From Gammaproteobacteria bacterium (GTDB lineage Bacteria > Pseudomonadota > Gammaproteobacteria > Steroidobacterales > Steroidobacteraceae): 51,014 nt of DNA. The stretch's first letter is position 1, and the number at the start of each line of letters is the position of its first letter. The stretch spans positions 1 to 51,014 of the forward strand of contig VGVB01000017.1 in the NCBI GenBank assembly GCA_016882265.1, read 5' to 3'. The position numbers and the translations under genes are program-made. Positions 34,940-42,497 of this stretch are shown in pieces. Under the pieces are notes generated by a model. The model worked only from the letters and a program-made list of their open reading frames with translations, was not told the DNA's origin and searched no databases.

Positions 34940-35704
34940 TCAGCCAACCATGGTCAGACCGCCGCTGACCGACAGCACCTGGCCGGTGACGAAGGTCGCC
35001 TGCGGGCCGGCGAAGTACAGGATCGCGTCGGCGATTTCCTCCGGCTTCGCCAGCCGCCGCATCGGCGTGACGCGGGCGAAGGCATCCCTGATCTTGTCCG
35101 GCACCGCCGCCATCAGCGGGGTATCGGTCGGGCCCGGACAGACGCAGTTCGCGGTGATGTCGTAGCGGGCGACCTCGCGGGCCAGCGACTTGGTGAAGGC
35201 GATGACGCCGCCCTTGGCGCCGGCATAAACCGTCTCGCCGAGGCTGCCGACCCGGCCGGCGTCGCTCCCGACATTGACGATGCGCCCGGCGCGTCGCTCG
35301 ATCATCGGGTCGAGAAACGCGCGGGTCACGGCGATCGGCGCCATCAGGTTCAGGTCGACGACCCGGCGCCAGAACTCCGGCGTGTTCTGCACGAACGGCT
35401 CGACCCGACCCCAACCGGCCACGTTGACGACGATGTCCGGCGCCGTGCCGGCGCGCCCGTGGGCGGCGGTGCGGAAACTGTCGATCGAACCGGCGTCGGT
35501 GACGTCGAGGCAGATGAAGTCGGCGCGGCCGCCGGCGGCGCGCAGAGCCGCCGCCGCGGCTTCACCCGCGGCCTCGGCGATGTCGCCGAGCAGGACGTGG
35601 GCGCCGGCCGCGGCGAGGGTCGCGGCAGTGGCGCGGCCGATGCCGGAGGCGGCGCCGGTGACGACGGCGACGTGACCGGCCAGCGGAGCAAAGTGCGTAT
35701 TCAT
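34940..35704 (-). CDS. Short-chain dehydrogenase/reductase (first gene of CoA-thioester operon)
   Basis: A 254-residue SDR with [19 protein letters not shown] as NAD(P)-binding segment, the Ser of [12 protein letters not shown] and the YAGAKGGVI catalytic Tyr/Lys. In this operon it probably oxidises a 3-hydroxyacyl-CoA or a hydroxy-alicyclic-CoA. Start choice: ATG 35704 gives a normal SDR N-terminus; a GTG at 35728 inside the palindrome would add 8 residues and has GAGG only 3 bases upstream, too close for a normal ribosome site. The gene heads the operon SDR-crotonase-acyl-CoA dehydrogenase-TetR-hydratase. Confidence 0.86.
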   Translation of the reverse strand: MNTHFAPLAGHVAVVTGAASGIGRATAATLAAAGAHVLLGDIAEAAGEAAAAALRAAGGRADFICLDVTDAGSIDSFRTAAHGRAGTAPDIVVNVAGWGRVEPFVQNTPEFWRRVVDLNLMAPIAVTRAFLDPMIERRAGRIVNVGSDAGRVGSLGETVYAGAKGGVIAFTKSLAREVARYDITANCVCPGPTDTPLMAAVPDKIRDAFARVTPMRRLAKPEEIADAILYFAGPQATFVTGQVLSVSGGLTMVG

Positions 35705-35708
35705 GGCG

Positions 35709-35728
35709 GTGAATGATGGTTCATTCAC
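35709..35728. promoter_or_regulatory. Inverted repeat GTGAATGA-N4-TCATTCAC, probable TetR operator
   Basis: Two perfect 8-bp arms separated by TGGT lie directly before the SDR ATG at 35704. On the minus strand, TTGACC at 35741-35736 with CATCAT 17 bases downstream could form the promoter, placing the operator over the -10 region. Arms of this type resemble sites of TetR regulators of fatty-acid-like catabolism; the TetR encoded three genes downstream is the likely ligand. Confidence 0.65.
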
Positions 35729-35851
35729 TGACCTCGGTCAAGGGCCGCGGCGGCTGCGCCGGCGCGCGCCCGCCGCGCGGCTGAAGCCTGGGGCCATATG
35801 TGGGATGATTGCGGTGGCCGGCGCGGACGCCGGCGGTCGCCCGGAACGAGC

Positions 35852-36499
35852 ATGGAACAGGCCTTCTGGCAGGAGCGCTGGGACACGCGGCAGATCGGCT
35901 TTCACCAGCCGCAGCCGAACCTGCTGCTGACCGCGCACGCCGGGTTCTTCGCGGGCCGGCGCCGCATCTATGTGCCGCTGTGCGGCAAGTCCACGGACCT
36001 CGGCTTCCTGCGCGGTCGCGGACACGAGGTCATCGGCACCGAATTCGTCGCCGCGGCGATCGACGAGCTGTTTGCGGAGCTGGGCGAGACTCCGGTACAG
36101 GGCAGTGCCGGACCGTTCACGAGACACGCGGTACCGGGGCTGACCATCCTGCAGGGTGATGCGCTGTTGCTGGAGGCGGCGCATGCTGGCGGCCAGATCG
36201 ACGGCGTGTACGATCGGGCCGCGCTGGTGGCGGTCGCGCCGGCCGCCCGGACCGGGCTGGTCGCCTCCTATCGCCGGTTGCTGGTACCGGGCGGGCGGCT
36301 GCTGGTCATCGCTTTCGATTACGACCAGTCGCGACTGCAGGGCCCGCCCTGGGCCGTCAGCCGGGACGAGGTCCAGCGCCTGTTCGCCGACTTCGGCGCG
36401 ATTCGACTGCTCGGCGAGCGCGACGAGCCGGCCAGTGAGCGTTTGGCGGCGGCGGGCGTGAGCCATCTGACCGAGCAGGCCTGGGGCATCGAGACCTGA
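35852..36499 (+). CDS. tpm: Thiopurine S-methyltransferase family protein
   Basis: A 215-residue AdoMet-dependent methyltransferase of the TPMT family. N-terminal FWQERWDTRQIGFHQPQPN is nearly diagnostic of bacterial TPMT, followed by YVPLCGKSTDLGFL (AdoMet site) and GVYDRAALVAVAP. Bacterial TPMTs methylate selenium or tellurium oxyanions and thiols; the real substrate here is unknown. It is transcribed alone, diverging from the SDR operon and convergent with the nnrS-like gene across a repeat-rich spacer. Confidence 0.92.
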   Translation: MEQAFWQERWDTRQIGFHQPQPNLLLTAHAGFFAGRRRIYVPLCGKSTDLGFLRGRGHEVIGTEFVAAAIDELFAELGETPVQGSAGPFTRHAVPGLTILQGDALLLEAAHAGGQIDGVYDRAALVAVAPAARTGLVASYRRLLVPGGRLLVIAFDYDQSRLQGPPWAVSRDEVQRLFADFGAIRLLGERDEPASERLAAAGVSHLTEQAWGIET

Positions 36500-36807
36500 C
36501 CGGGCGCCCGGCTCCTCGCTGCCGGTCCCGGACGCTCGCCACGGTCAGGCGGGCTCGGGTCTGGGACACTTGCTCGCTCGCGAGGTCCCAGCCCCCGCCC
36601 GCTGTGCCGCCGCGGCCGAGACCACCGCATCACACGGCGCGGGCGAGGCGGACGGAGCCCGCGAGCGAACTCGTAAAGATCGGCTAGAGTTCGCGAGCGG
36701 GACGCCGGCGGCCTCGCCAGCGCCGCGGCTGCGTTCGCGAGCGGGACGCGGGCCGCCGAACCAGCGCTGCTGGTGGGGCGGGACCAGGCAACCGTGTGCT
36801 GCACCGC
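36500..36807. other. 308-bp convergent spacer with hairpins and repeats
   Basis: No gene is visible. The spacer lies between the 3' ends of the TPMT and NnrS-like genes. It contains a hairpin, CTGGGAC (36561-36567) with GTCCCAG (36585-36591), and a set of related GTTCGCGAGCGGG elements described separately. The hairpin may end the TPMT transcript, though no U-tract follows. Confidence 0.5.
36658..36749. repeat. Repeated GTTCGCGAGCGGGACGC elements, direct and inverted
   Basis: GTTCGCGAGCGGGACGC occurs twice exactly, at 36689-36705 and 36733-36749 (44-base period). A mirror-like copy, CCGCGAGCGAACTC (36659-36672), faces the first copy and pairs with it through GCGAACTC/GAGTTCGC. A further related GCTCGCTCGCGAGG lies near 36572. 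The arrangement resembles a small REP-type extragenic element. Confidence 0.55.
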
Positions 36808-38112
36808 TCAGCCGCAGGCGGCGATGCGGGCGGCCTCGCTCCGGTAGAGCCGCGCCGCCGTGAACAGGTTGTAACCGAGCAGTGCGAACGACGCGAACCA
36901 GACGACGGCGGCCGGGCGCAGCAGTACCGGTGCCGCCAGCCCGGCCAGCAGCAGTGTGAGTCCCGCGGCATGCAGCCACCACTGCGCGCGCGCGCGCGGC
37001 TCGCGAATCACCGCGCGCATGTTCGGCGGCGCGACCTGGCCGCGGGCGGCGGGATGCTCGCCAATTCGCTGCTGCAGGTGCAGCCAGACGAGGAACGGCA
37101 CGATCTTGTACAGCATGCCGTTGACCACGGACAAGGCGAAGCCGGCGAGGAATAGCAGCGCCGGCGCCAGCGCGAGGCGACTGGCTGCAGGCGGAAGGCC
37201 GAAGCGCCCGGCCAGCGCGAACAGCGCGGCGGCAATCAGCGCCGCCATGCCGAGGCGCCAGAACCACAGGTTCACGTCGCCGATCGTGCGCCGCCGCTGT
37301 GCCAGCAGAACGAGCGTCCACACTGCGTAGCCGGCGCAGGCGGCGGCGAGACCCGCAAGCGGCAGCGATGATCCGGGCCACGTCACTGCGGCGCTGAGGC
37401 TGAACCAGGCGAGCAGGGCGAAGATCGCGGCGGGCATCCAGCGTCTCAGCCACCGGGGATATTCCGGGGTCATCTGGAACATCGGGATGACCTGCCAGGA
37501 CACGACGGTGATCAGCAGGGCCACCCAGCCGAGCAGCCCCCAACTGAGGTGCAGATCCGTCAGCGGAACGCGCAGGATCGGCAGCGATGCCCAGGCATGG
37601 CCGAGCGTGAGCGCGAGCCCGAGGCCAACCGTGACGGCAAGGCCACCGGCGGCCCAGCGCATGCCGCGGACGCTGTCGTGCACGCGCGGTGCGCGCAGCA
37701 GCCCGCCGCCGAGGACCACGACAAACAGCGCGAGGCCACCGCCCAGTAACATCAGCGCGCAGCGGAACGCGAGTGGTGCCGTGGTCAGGAACGCGGCAGC
37801 GAGGGCGGCGGTGCCGCCAGCCAGCAGCCCATGGCAGATGCCGCCCCACAGGCGCGGGCGGCGGACGTGCGCACCGACCAGTACCGGCAGCATCTGGAAC
37901 AGCGCGCCGCACATCACCATCGTCAGCACGCCGAGCACGAACAGATGCGTGAGCGCGAGCGTCGCCGGCGACCAGCGTGACAGCAGCACGTCGGGACCGG
38001 CGAGCAGCAGCATGGCGGCAGCCGCCATGCCGAACAGCGGTGCGGTCAGGAAAAACCGCAGCGGTACCGAAAGCGGCGGCGCCTGTTCGAGCGACAGCGC
38101 TGCGCTCGTCAT
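36808..38112 (-). CDS. nnrS: NnrS-like multi-pass haem/copper membrane protein
   Basis: A 434-residue very hydrophobic protein with about 12 predicted membrane segments. His residues occur at helix ends (ALTHLFVLGVL, GAHVRRP, LHLSWGLLGW), as in the NnrS family, whose members protect against nitric oxide stress in denitrifiers. The N-terminal FLTAPLFGMAAAAMLLL and the motif CGALFQMLPVLVGA support the family, but similarity is judged by eye. It is the third gene of the hemerythrin-DUF2249-nnrS operon controlled by an FNR/DNR-like site, a context that strengthens the call. ATGA overlap joins it to the DUF2249 gene. Confidence 0.72.
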   Translation of the reverse strand: MTSAALSLEQAPPLSVPLRFFLTAPLFGMAAAAMLLLAGPDVLLSRWSPATLALTHLFVLGVLTMVMCGALFQMLPVLVGAHVRRPRLWGGICHGLLAGGTAALAAAFLTTAPLAFRCALMLLGGGLALFVVVLGGGLLRAPRVHDSVRGMRWAAGGLAVTVGLGLALTLGHAWASLPILRVPLTDLHLSWGLLGWVALLITVVSWQVIPMFQMTPEYPRWLRRWMPAAIFALLAWFSLSAAVTWPGSSLPLAGLAAACAGYAVWTLVLLAQRRRTIGDVNLWFWRLGMAALIAAALFALAGRFGLPPAASRLALAPALLFLAGFALSVVNGMLYKIVPFLVWLHLQQRIGEHPAARGQVAPPNMRAVIREPRARAQWWLHAAGLTLLLAGLAAPVLLRPAAVVWFASFALLGYNLFTAARLYRSEAARIAACG

Positions 38113-38372
38113 GTGCCGTCCGCGGCTGCGGCCACGGCGTCGCCGGCGCGCCAGATCAGGAGTTCACAGCAGCCGGGTTCGTTCCGCACGACCTGCCAGG
38201 CGAAGCCGCGCTGCCGCAGCAGCGGATACAGCGGCAGCGGCTCGCGGCTGACCAGTGCACGCAGCCGTGCGGCGCTGCCGAGCCGGTCGAGAGCCTGCAG
38301 GATCCGGTCCAGCGGCTCGCAGGGCTCGAGCCCGCGGACGTCGAGGGTGGTTTCCCGCGGCGGCGCGTTCAC
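38109..38372 (-). CDS. DUF2249 (TusA-fold) small protein
   Basis: An 87-residue protein with a GTG start. The sequence TLDVRGLEPCEPLDRILQAL has the TusA-like beta-alpha fold pattern and a Cys at the TusA-equivalent position. Members of DUF2249 frequently accompany hemerythrin and NO-response genes in denitrifying bacteria; their function is unsettled. GTGA overlaps the hemerythrin stop and its own TGA overlaps the nnrS-like ATG, so the three genes are one coupled unit. Confidence 0.82.
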   Translation of the reverse strand: MNAPPRETTLDVRGLEPCEPLDRILQALDRLGSAARLRALVSREPLPLYPLLRQRGFAWQVVRNEPGCCELLIWRAGDAVAAAADGT

Positions 38373-38797
38373 AGCGCGCGCATGCGCTCGATGATGGCTC
38401 CGGCCTCGCCGGCGAGCGCCCGGTCGGTCATCGGGTAGAGCATGTGCTCTTCCTTCATGTTGTGCTGCTGGATCAGCACGTTCAGGGTCTCGGCCAGACC
38501 GAGGAAGTCATCCATCGAACCGCCGGCCAGCGCCCGCTGCATCTGCCCGAGCACGGCGCGCATCTGTTCGTGCTCCATGCGCATGACCGCGGTCGGCCCG
38601 CCGTTCATACCGGTCCGGGCCTCGAAGGCCGGGAACAGCACTTGCTCCTCCATGTCGAGGTGGCCGAGCAGCGCCGCCTCGAACTCCGCATAGGCGGAGC
38701 GGGCTCCATCCAGGTGGTCGTCGTTTGCGGCGGACTCCGCCAGGGCGAAAAGCTGGTCGCAGTGGCGATGCTCGCCGGTCATGAAATCGGTGATCAT
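38369..38797 (-). CDS. Hemerythrin HHE domain protein
   Basis: A 142-residue four-helix bundle with the non-haem di-iron ligand pattern: His10, His46, Glu50 (HLDMEE), His76 (MEHEQM), His112 and Glu116 (QHNMKEEH). Such proteins bind O2 or NO, or repair Fe-S centres under nitrosative stress. As first gene behind the FNR/DNR-type promoter and next to DUF2249 and an NnrS-like gene, an NO-related role is most likely. Confidence 0.9.
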   Translation of the reverse strand: MITDFMTGEHRHCDQLFALAESAANDDHLDGARSAYAEFEAALLGHLDMEEQVLFPAFEARTGMNGGPTAVMRMEHEQMRAVLGQMQRALAGGSMDDFLGLAETLNVLIQQHNMKEEHMLYPMTDRALAGEAGAIIERMRAL

Positions 38798-38837
38798 CTT
38801 GCAGGTCTGTCCAGGGCCAGAGTCAACGCTGGCGGGT

Positions 38838-38879
38838 ATTGTGGCACCCGGTGCCCGGCGCAGCCTTGTTCCATGTCAA
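38838..38879 (-). promoter_or_regulatory. FNR/DNR-type promoter of the hemerythrin operon
   Basis: TTGTT-CCAT-GTCAA (38866-38879) matches 8 of 10 consensus bases of TTGAT-N4-ATCAA. Its centre lies 41-42 bases before a start site predicted from a minus-strand -10 hexamer CACAAT (38843-38838, 4 of 6 matches). This is the standard geometry of a class II FNR/DNR-activated promoter. Confidence 0.6.
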
Positions 38880-38941
38880 GCGCGTCGCTGGAGGCGACGT
38901 GACACCGTCGCCACAATCGGGTCAGCACTCGGGGTCGGGAC

Positions 38942-40555
38942 TCATCCCTGGGCGCGCAGTCGCTCGCGTTCCGCCTCGGGAATCCGGTCCCACCAGGTCC
39001 TGCCCTTGCCCCAGTCTCCGCGCACGGCTCCGGGCCTGGTGTAATACACCCAGTTAACGGCCGAGGCCAGCACGTAGAAGGCGACTGCTCCGCAGAAAAA
39101 GGTTTTCGCCGAGCCAGTGGCCGTGATGGAGACGCCGATCAGTGACGAGAACACGAACGGCCCGAAGGCGGCCCAGGCACCGGTCCAACCGAGCACCTGT
39201 GCCCCCTGTCGGGGAGAATGGGCGAATATGATCGGGTACTGGCGGAACGTGGCGAAATTGCCGATCCCGGCCATCAGGAAGATCCAGAGCATGCCCCACA
39301 GAAATCCGTCGAACTGTTCGACGGAGGTCGGCGTCAGGTAGCCGCCGAGGATGAGGAACAGACAGCCCGCGATCAGGCCAGCGCCAGAGATCTGGGTCCA
39401 GATGCTGCCACCAAAGCGGTCGCTCAGCGGACCTCCGACGGCGCGGATCAGCGAACCGACCAGGGGTCCGATGAACGCGTACTTCAGCGGCTCGGGTGCG
39501 TCGTCGAAACCGCCATAGATCGTGCGGATCATGATCGGGAAAGCGGCGGCAAAACCGGAAAACGAACCGAAGGTCATGATGTAGGTGACGACGCAGAACC
39601 AGGTGTGCTTGCTGCGCATGATGTCCAGTTGTTCGCGGAACGACGCTTTGACCGGCACGCTTCGCAGGAAGACCCAGCACAGCAGCCCGGCGATCAGCAG
39701 GTAGGGCACATACCAGAAGGCGGCGTTCTGAACCCACACGTCCCGCTGCGCCTCCTGGCGGAGGCGGACGTCGGTGACCGCGCCCTGCTCGTTGCGCCGC
39801 ACGTCGATTCTGAGCGCAGCCGGGCCGCCCTCACGGGCCGCCACGTCAGTGACCATTCCGGTCTCGTCCTTCTGTATCACGATCTGCGAGGCGACTTCCG
39901 GCTTCCCGATGGCCAATTCAGTCACAACACCGTCGGCCTTCGTGACGACGACATCGGGCACTTCGGTTACGGAGCGGAGGGTCTGCGGGACGCCGACCAC
40001 AGCGCCGAGAGCGCCGAAGCTGATCACCCAGGGCGTGACAAACTGCGTGATGCTGACGCCAAGGTTGCCGACGCCCGCCTGAACACCCATCGCCGTACCC
40101 TGCAGCCGCTTGGGGAAGAACAGGCTGGTGGACGGCATGAAGGAGGAGAAGTCACCGCCACCCATCCCGCACAGGAAGGCAATCACCAGAAACGTGCTGT
40201 ACGGGGTGGTCGGATCCTGAATGGCGAATCCGAGCCAGAGCATCGGAATCAGCTTCAGCAGCGTAGCACTGGTCAGGGTGAGGCGCGAACCGAAGATCGG
40301 CACCAGAAACGAGTGGACCAGGCGCAGCGAACCACCGGCCAGCCCCGGCATGGCCGCCAGCCAGAACAGCTGCATCGTCGTGAACTGAAACCCGATGCGC
40401 GGCATCAGGACGACGACCGCGCTCATGACGAACCAGGTGGCGAACGAAGCGACCAGCGAGAATGTGGTAACGGTCAGCGTCCGCCAGGCCAGGTAGCGGC
40501 CGGAATCGTGCCAGAACTGCGGATCTTCAGGCCGCCACGTCAGGATCCAGCTCAT
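38942..40555 (-). CDS. narK2: NarK2-type nitrate/nitrite transporter with inserted repeat domain
   Basis: A 537-residue MFS transporter. Nitrate-porter signatures are seen in CGMGGGDFSSFMPSTSLFFP and GLGGSL-like SLIRAVGGPLSDRFGG. About residues 190-270 interrupt the helices with a hydrophilic domain carrying three imperfect repeats (DVVVTKADGVVTELAIG, IVIQKDETGMVTDVAAR, IDVRRNEQGAVTDVRLR). ATG 40555 has AGGGGG upstream; an open frame further upstream is not used. It follows narK1 after 20 bases, so the pair is likely one transcript providing nitrate uptake and nitrite/nitrate exchange. Confidence 0.88.
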   Translation of the reverse strand: MSWILTWRPEDPQFWHDSGRYLAWRTLTVTTFSLVASFATWFVMSAVVVLMPRIGFQFTTMQLFWLAAMPGLAGGSLRLVHSFLVPIFGSRLTLTSATLLKLIPMLWLGFAIQDPTTPYSTFLVIAFLCGMGGGDFSSFMPSTSLFFPKRLQGTAMGVQAGVGNLGVSITQFVTPWVISFGALGAVVGVPQTLRSVTEVPDVVVTKADGVVTELAIGKPEVASQIVIQKDETGMVTDVAAREGGPAALRIDVRRNEQGAVTDVRLRQEAQRDVWVQNAAFWYVPYLLIAGLLCWVFLRSVPVKASFREQLDIMRSKHTWFCVVTYIMTFGSFSGFAAAFPIMIRTIYGGFDDAPEPLKYAFIGPLVGSLIRAVGGPLSDRFGGSIWTQISGAGLIAGCLFLILGGYLTPTSVEQFDGFLWGMLWIFLMAGIGNFATFRQYPIIFAHSPRQGAQVLGWTGAWAAFGPFVFSSLIGVSITATGSAKTFFCGAVAFYVLASAVNWVYYTRPGAVRGDWGKGRTWWDRIPEAERERLRAQG

Positions 40556-40575
40556 CGTGCCCCCTCGCTCCACGG

Positions 40576-41838
40576 TCACGTGAAGTGTGTATGTTGAGGA
40601 TATGCGCGCTCTCTGGCGGCGCTGAGCGGCCGCACCTCGGCGAAGTACATCCACATGAGCGATGTCCACACGACACCGAACATCAGCATGAACGCGCTGG
40701 AACGGATTCCGGTCAGGTCGACCAGTACACCGAAGAGGACCGGGAGGAAGAACCCGCCCAGTCCGCCGGCCATGCCGACGACACCGGAGATGACCCCGAT
40801 GTTGCCGGGATACTCATCGGAAATGTACTTGAAGACCGAAGCCTTGCCGATCGCAAACGCCACGCCGACGATGAACAGCAGAACGGTGACCATCGCGGCG
40901 CTGAGGCCGATGTGAAAGGTCCTGGGTCCGCCGATCGTGTGAATCGTGAAATCGGTCGGCGGGTAGGAGAGCAGGAACAGACAGACGAGGGACACCCACA
41001 GCACCCACCACGTGACGACGTGTGCTCCCCAGCGGTCGGCAAACCAGCCGCCGATCGCCCGCAGTACACCGCCGGGGATGCTGAACAAGGCGGCCAGCAG
41101 CGCCGCGATCTTCAGATCGAAACCATATTCGGAAACGTAATACTTCGGCATCCACAGCGCCAGGGCAACGTAGCCGCCAAAGACAATGGAGTAATACTGG
41201 CTGTAACGCCACACTCTGATGTCCCTGAAGGCACGCAGCTGTTCGCCCAGCGTGACCGTCCGGTGCGCCTCGCGGACCGGATCGGAGTAGGTGAACATCC
41301 AGAACAGGACCGCCACAGTCAGCATCAGACCGGCATAGACCCTGGGCACCGCCGCCCACCCGAAGGCGAGGACAATGGCCGGTGCAACGAGCTTCGTGAC
41401 CGCCGCCCCGGTGTTGCCGGCACCGAAGATCCCCATTGCCAGTCCCTGGCGCTCCCGCGGGAACCAGCGCGCGCAGTAGGCGATACCGACGGTAAATGAA
41501 CCGCCGGCGACGCCTACGAACAGGCCGGTCACGATGAAGTGCCAGAATTCGCTGGCGCGGGAAATCACGAATATCGGAATGACCGTGGACAGCATCAGCA
41601 CGAAGAAGACAATTCGCCCGCCAAAGCGATCCGTCCACATGCCGACCGGAACGCGAATCAGCGAACCGGTCAACACCGGCGTCGCGATGAGCAGGCCAAA
41701 CTGCGTTTCGTTGAGCTCGAGAATCTGCTTGATCGGCACGCCGATCACAGCAAACATCATCCAGACCATGAAGCAGACCGTGAACGCTGTCGTGCTTGCG
41801 ATCAGCACGGACCAACGCTTGTAGGCATCGGCAGGCAT
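40576..41838 (-). CDS. narK1: NarK1-type nitrate transporter
   Basis: A 420-residue MFS protein with about 12 helices. NarK-family stretches include RVPVGMWTDRFGGR (loop 2-3), GAGNTGAAVTKLVAP and GMAGGLGGFFLPV, the second nitrate-signature region. NarK1-type members are thought to be nitrate/proton symporters that start nitrate respiration. It diverges from the narC-like-narGHJI operon; the 149-base spacer between them carries a tandem repeat. A minus-strand TAGAGT (41870-41865) could be its -10. Confidence 0.92.
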   Translation of the reverse strand: MPADAYKRWSVLIASTTAFTVCFMVWMMFAVIGVPIKQILELNETQFGLLIATPVLTGSLIRVPVGMWTDRFGGRIVFFVLMLSTVIPIFVISRASEFWHFIVTGLFVGVAGGSFTVGIAYCARWFPRERQGLAMGIFGAGNTGAAVTKLVAPAIVLAFGWAAVPRVYAGLMLTVAVLFWMFTYSDPVREAHRTVTLGEQLRAFRDIRVWRYSQYYSIVFGGYVALALWMPKYYVSEYGFDLKIAALLAALFSIPGGVLRAIGGWFADRWGAHVVTWWVLWVSLVCLFLLSYPPTDFTIHTIGGPRTFHIGLSAAMVTVLLFIVGVAFAIGKASVFKYISDEYPGNIGVISGVVGMAGGLGGFFLPVLFGVLVDLTGIRSSAFMLMFGVVWTSLMWMYFAEVRPLSAARERAYPQHTHFT

Positions 41839-41915
41839 GCGTGCTCCCCTTGGATAACACGACTACTCTAGCGCGGCGGCCGCCAGGTGTGGAAGCACGA
41901 ACGAGCCGAGACGTC

Positions 41916-41949
41916 GGCTGTAAGTGGGCTGTAAGTGAGTCGGGATAGT
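41916..41949 (+). promoter_or_regulatory. Tandem 11-bp repeat plus -10 element before the nar operon
   Basis: GGCTGTAAGTG occurs twice without a gap, at 41916-41926 and 41927-41937. Heptamers CTGTAAG at 41918-41924 and 41929-41935 are thus 11 bp apart; the second ends 8 bases before GATAGT (41944-41949, 4 of 6 -10 matches). This spacing equals the rule for SARP-type activators of the OmpR fold. A PhoB-type box (CTGTCAT-N4-CTGTCAT) is the other family with the same geometry. Confidence 0.55.
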
Positions 41950-41987
41950 GTGCCGCCGCACGAGCTGAACGCACCAGGGGAGGCAGC

Positions 41988-42497
41988 ATGACGACAGGAT
42001 GGAGCATGGCACGCGGCCATGTCGGCGCGTGGCGGGGCACCGTACTGCTAAGCGTTATGTTGGCGCTCGCGGCAGCAGTCACGGCGCGCGCGCAGGTTTC
42101 GGAGCCCGGGGCCTCTCGCCAATTGTTCGACACCGTGTGCGTCGCCTGCCACACGATCGGTGGGGGAGCGCGCATCGGGCCGGACCTGGCCGGCGTCACC
42201 GAGCGCCGCAGCGCCGAGTGGTTGCGCAGCTTCATCCGCGACCCGCAGCAGATGCGGGACTCCGGCGACCCGGTCGCGGCGGCCAACCTGGCGCAATTCG
42301 GCGTACCGATGCCGAACCTCGGGCTCAGCGAGGCGCAGGTCGAAGGGCTCATCGGCCACCTCGGCGGCGCGGCACCGGCGGCCGCGGTCCGACCCCGCCA
42401 GTTCCTGCCGACGCTGGCGCTGGCGGTACTGGCCGCTGCCGGCATCACGTTGATCGCGCTGCTGTTCGGGCGCAAGCACACGGAGACGGGGGCATGA
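41988..42497 (+). CDS. Membrane-anchored monohaem cytochrome c (narC-like)
   Basis: A 169-residue c-type cytochrome. A signal peptide (about 1-35) is followed by the haem motif C51-V-A-C54-H55, the sixth ligand is probably Met108 (GVPMPNLGL), and a C-terminal helix (about residues 139-160) anchors it to the membrane with the haem in the periplasm. Its TGA overlaps the narG ATG, so it is part of the nitrate reductase operon. From memory, Thermus nar operons also begin with a cytochrome c gene (narC), though a larger di-haem one; the standard E. coli nar operon has none. It may exchange electrons with NarI or quinol-oxidising partners. GGGGAGG precedes ATG 41988. Confidence 0.85.
   Translation: MTTGWSMARGHVGAWRGTVLLSVMLALAAAVTARAQVSEPGASRQLFDTVCVACHTIGGGARIGPDLAGVTERRSAEWLRSFIRDPQQMRDSGDPVAAANLAQFGVPMPNLGLSEAQVEGLIGHLGGAAPAAAVRPRQFLPTLALAVLAAAGITLIALLFGRKHTETGA

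Noticed and set aside
41848..41862. CTTGGATAACACG as a possible FNR site upstream of narK1
   Set aside because: It has TTG but no matching CAA half at the proper distance and fits the consensus poorly.
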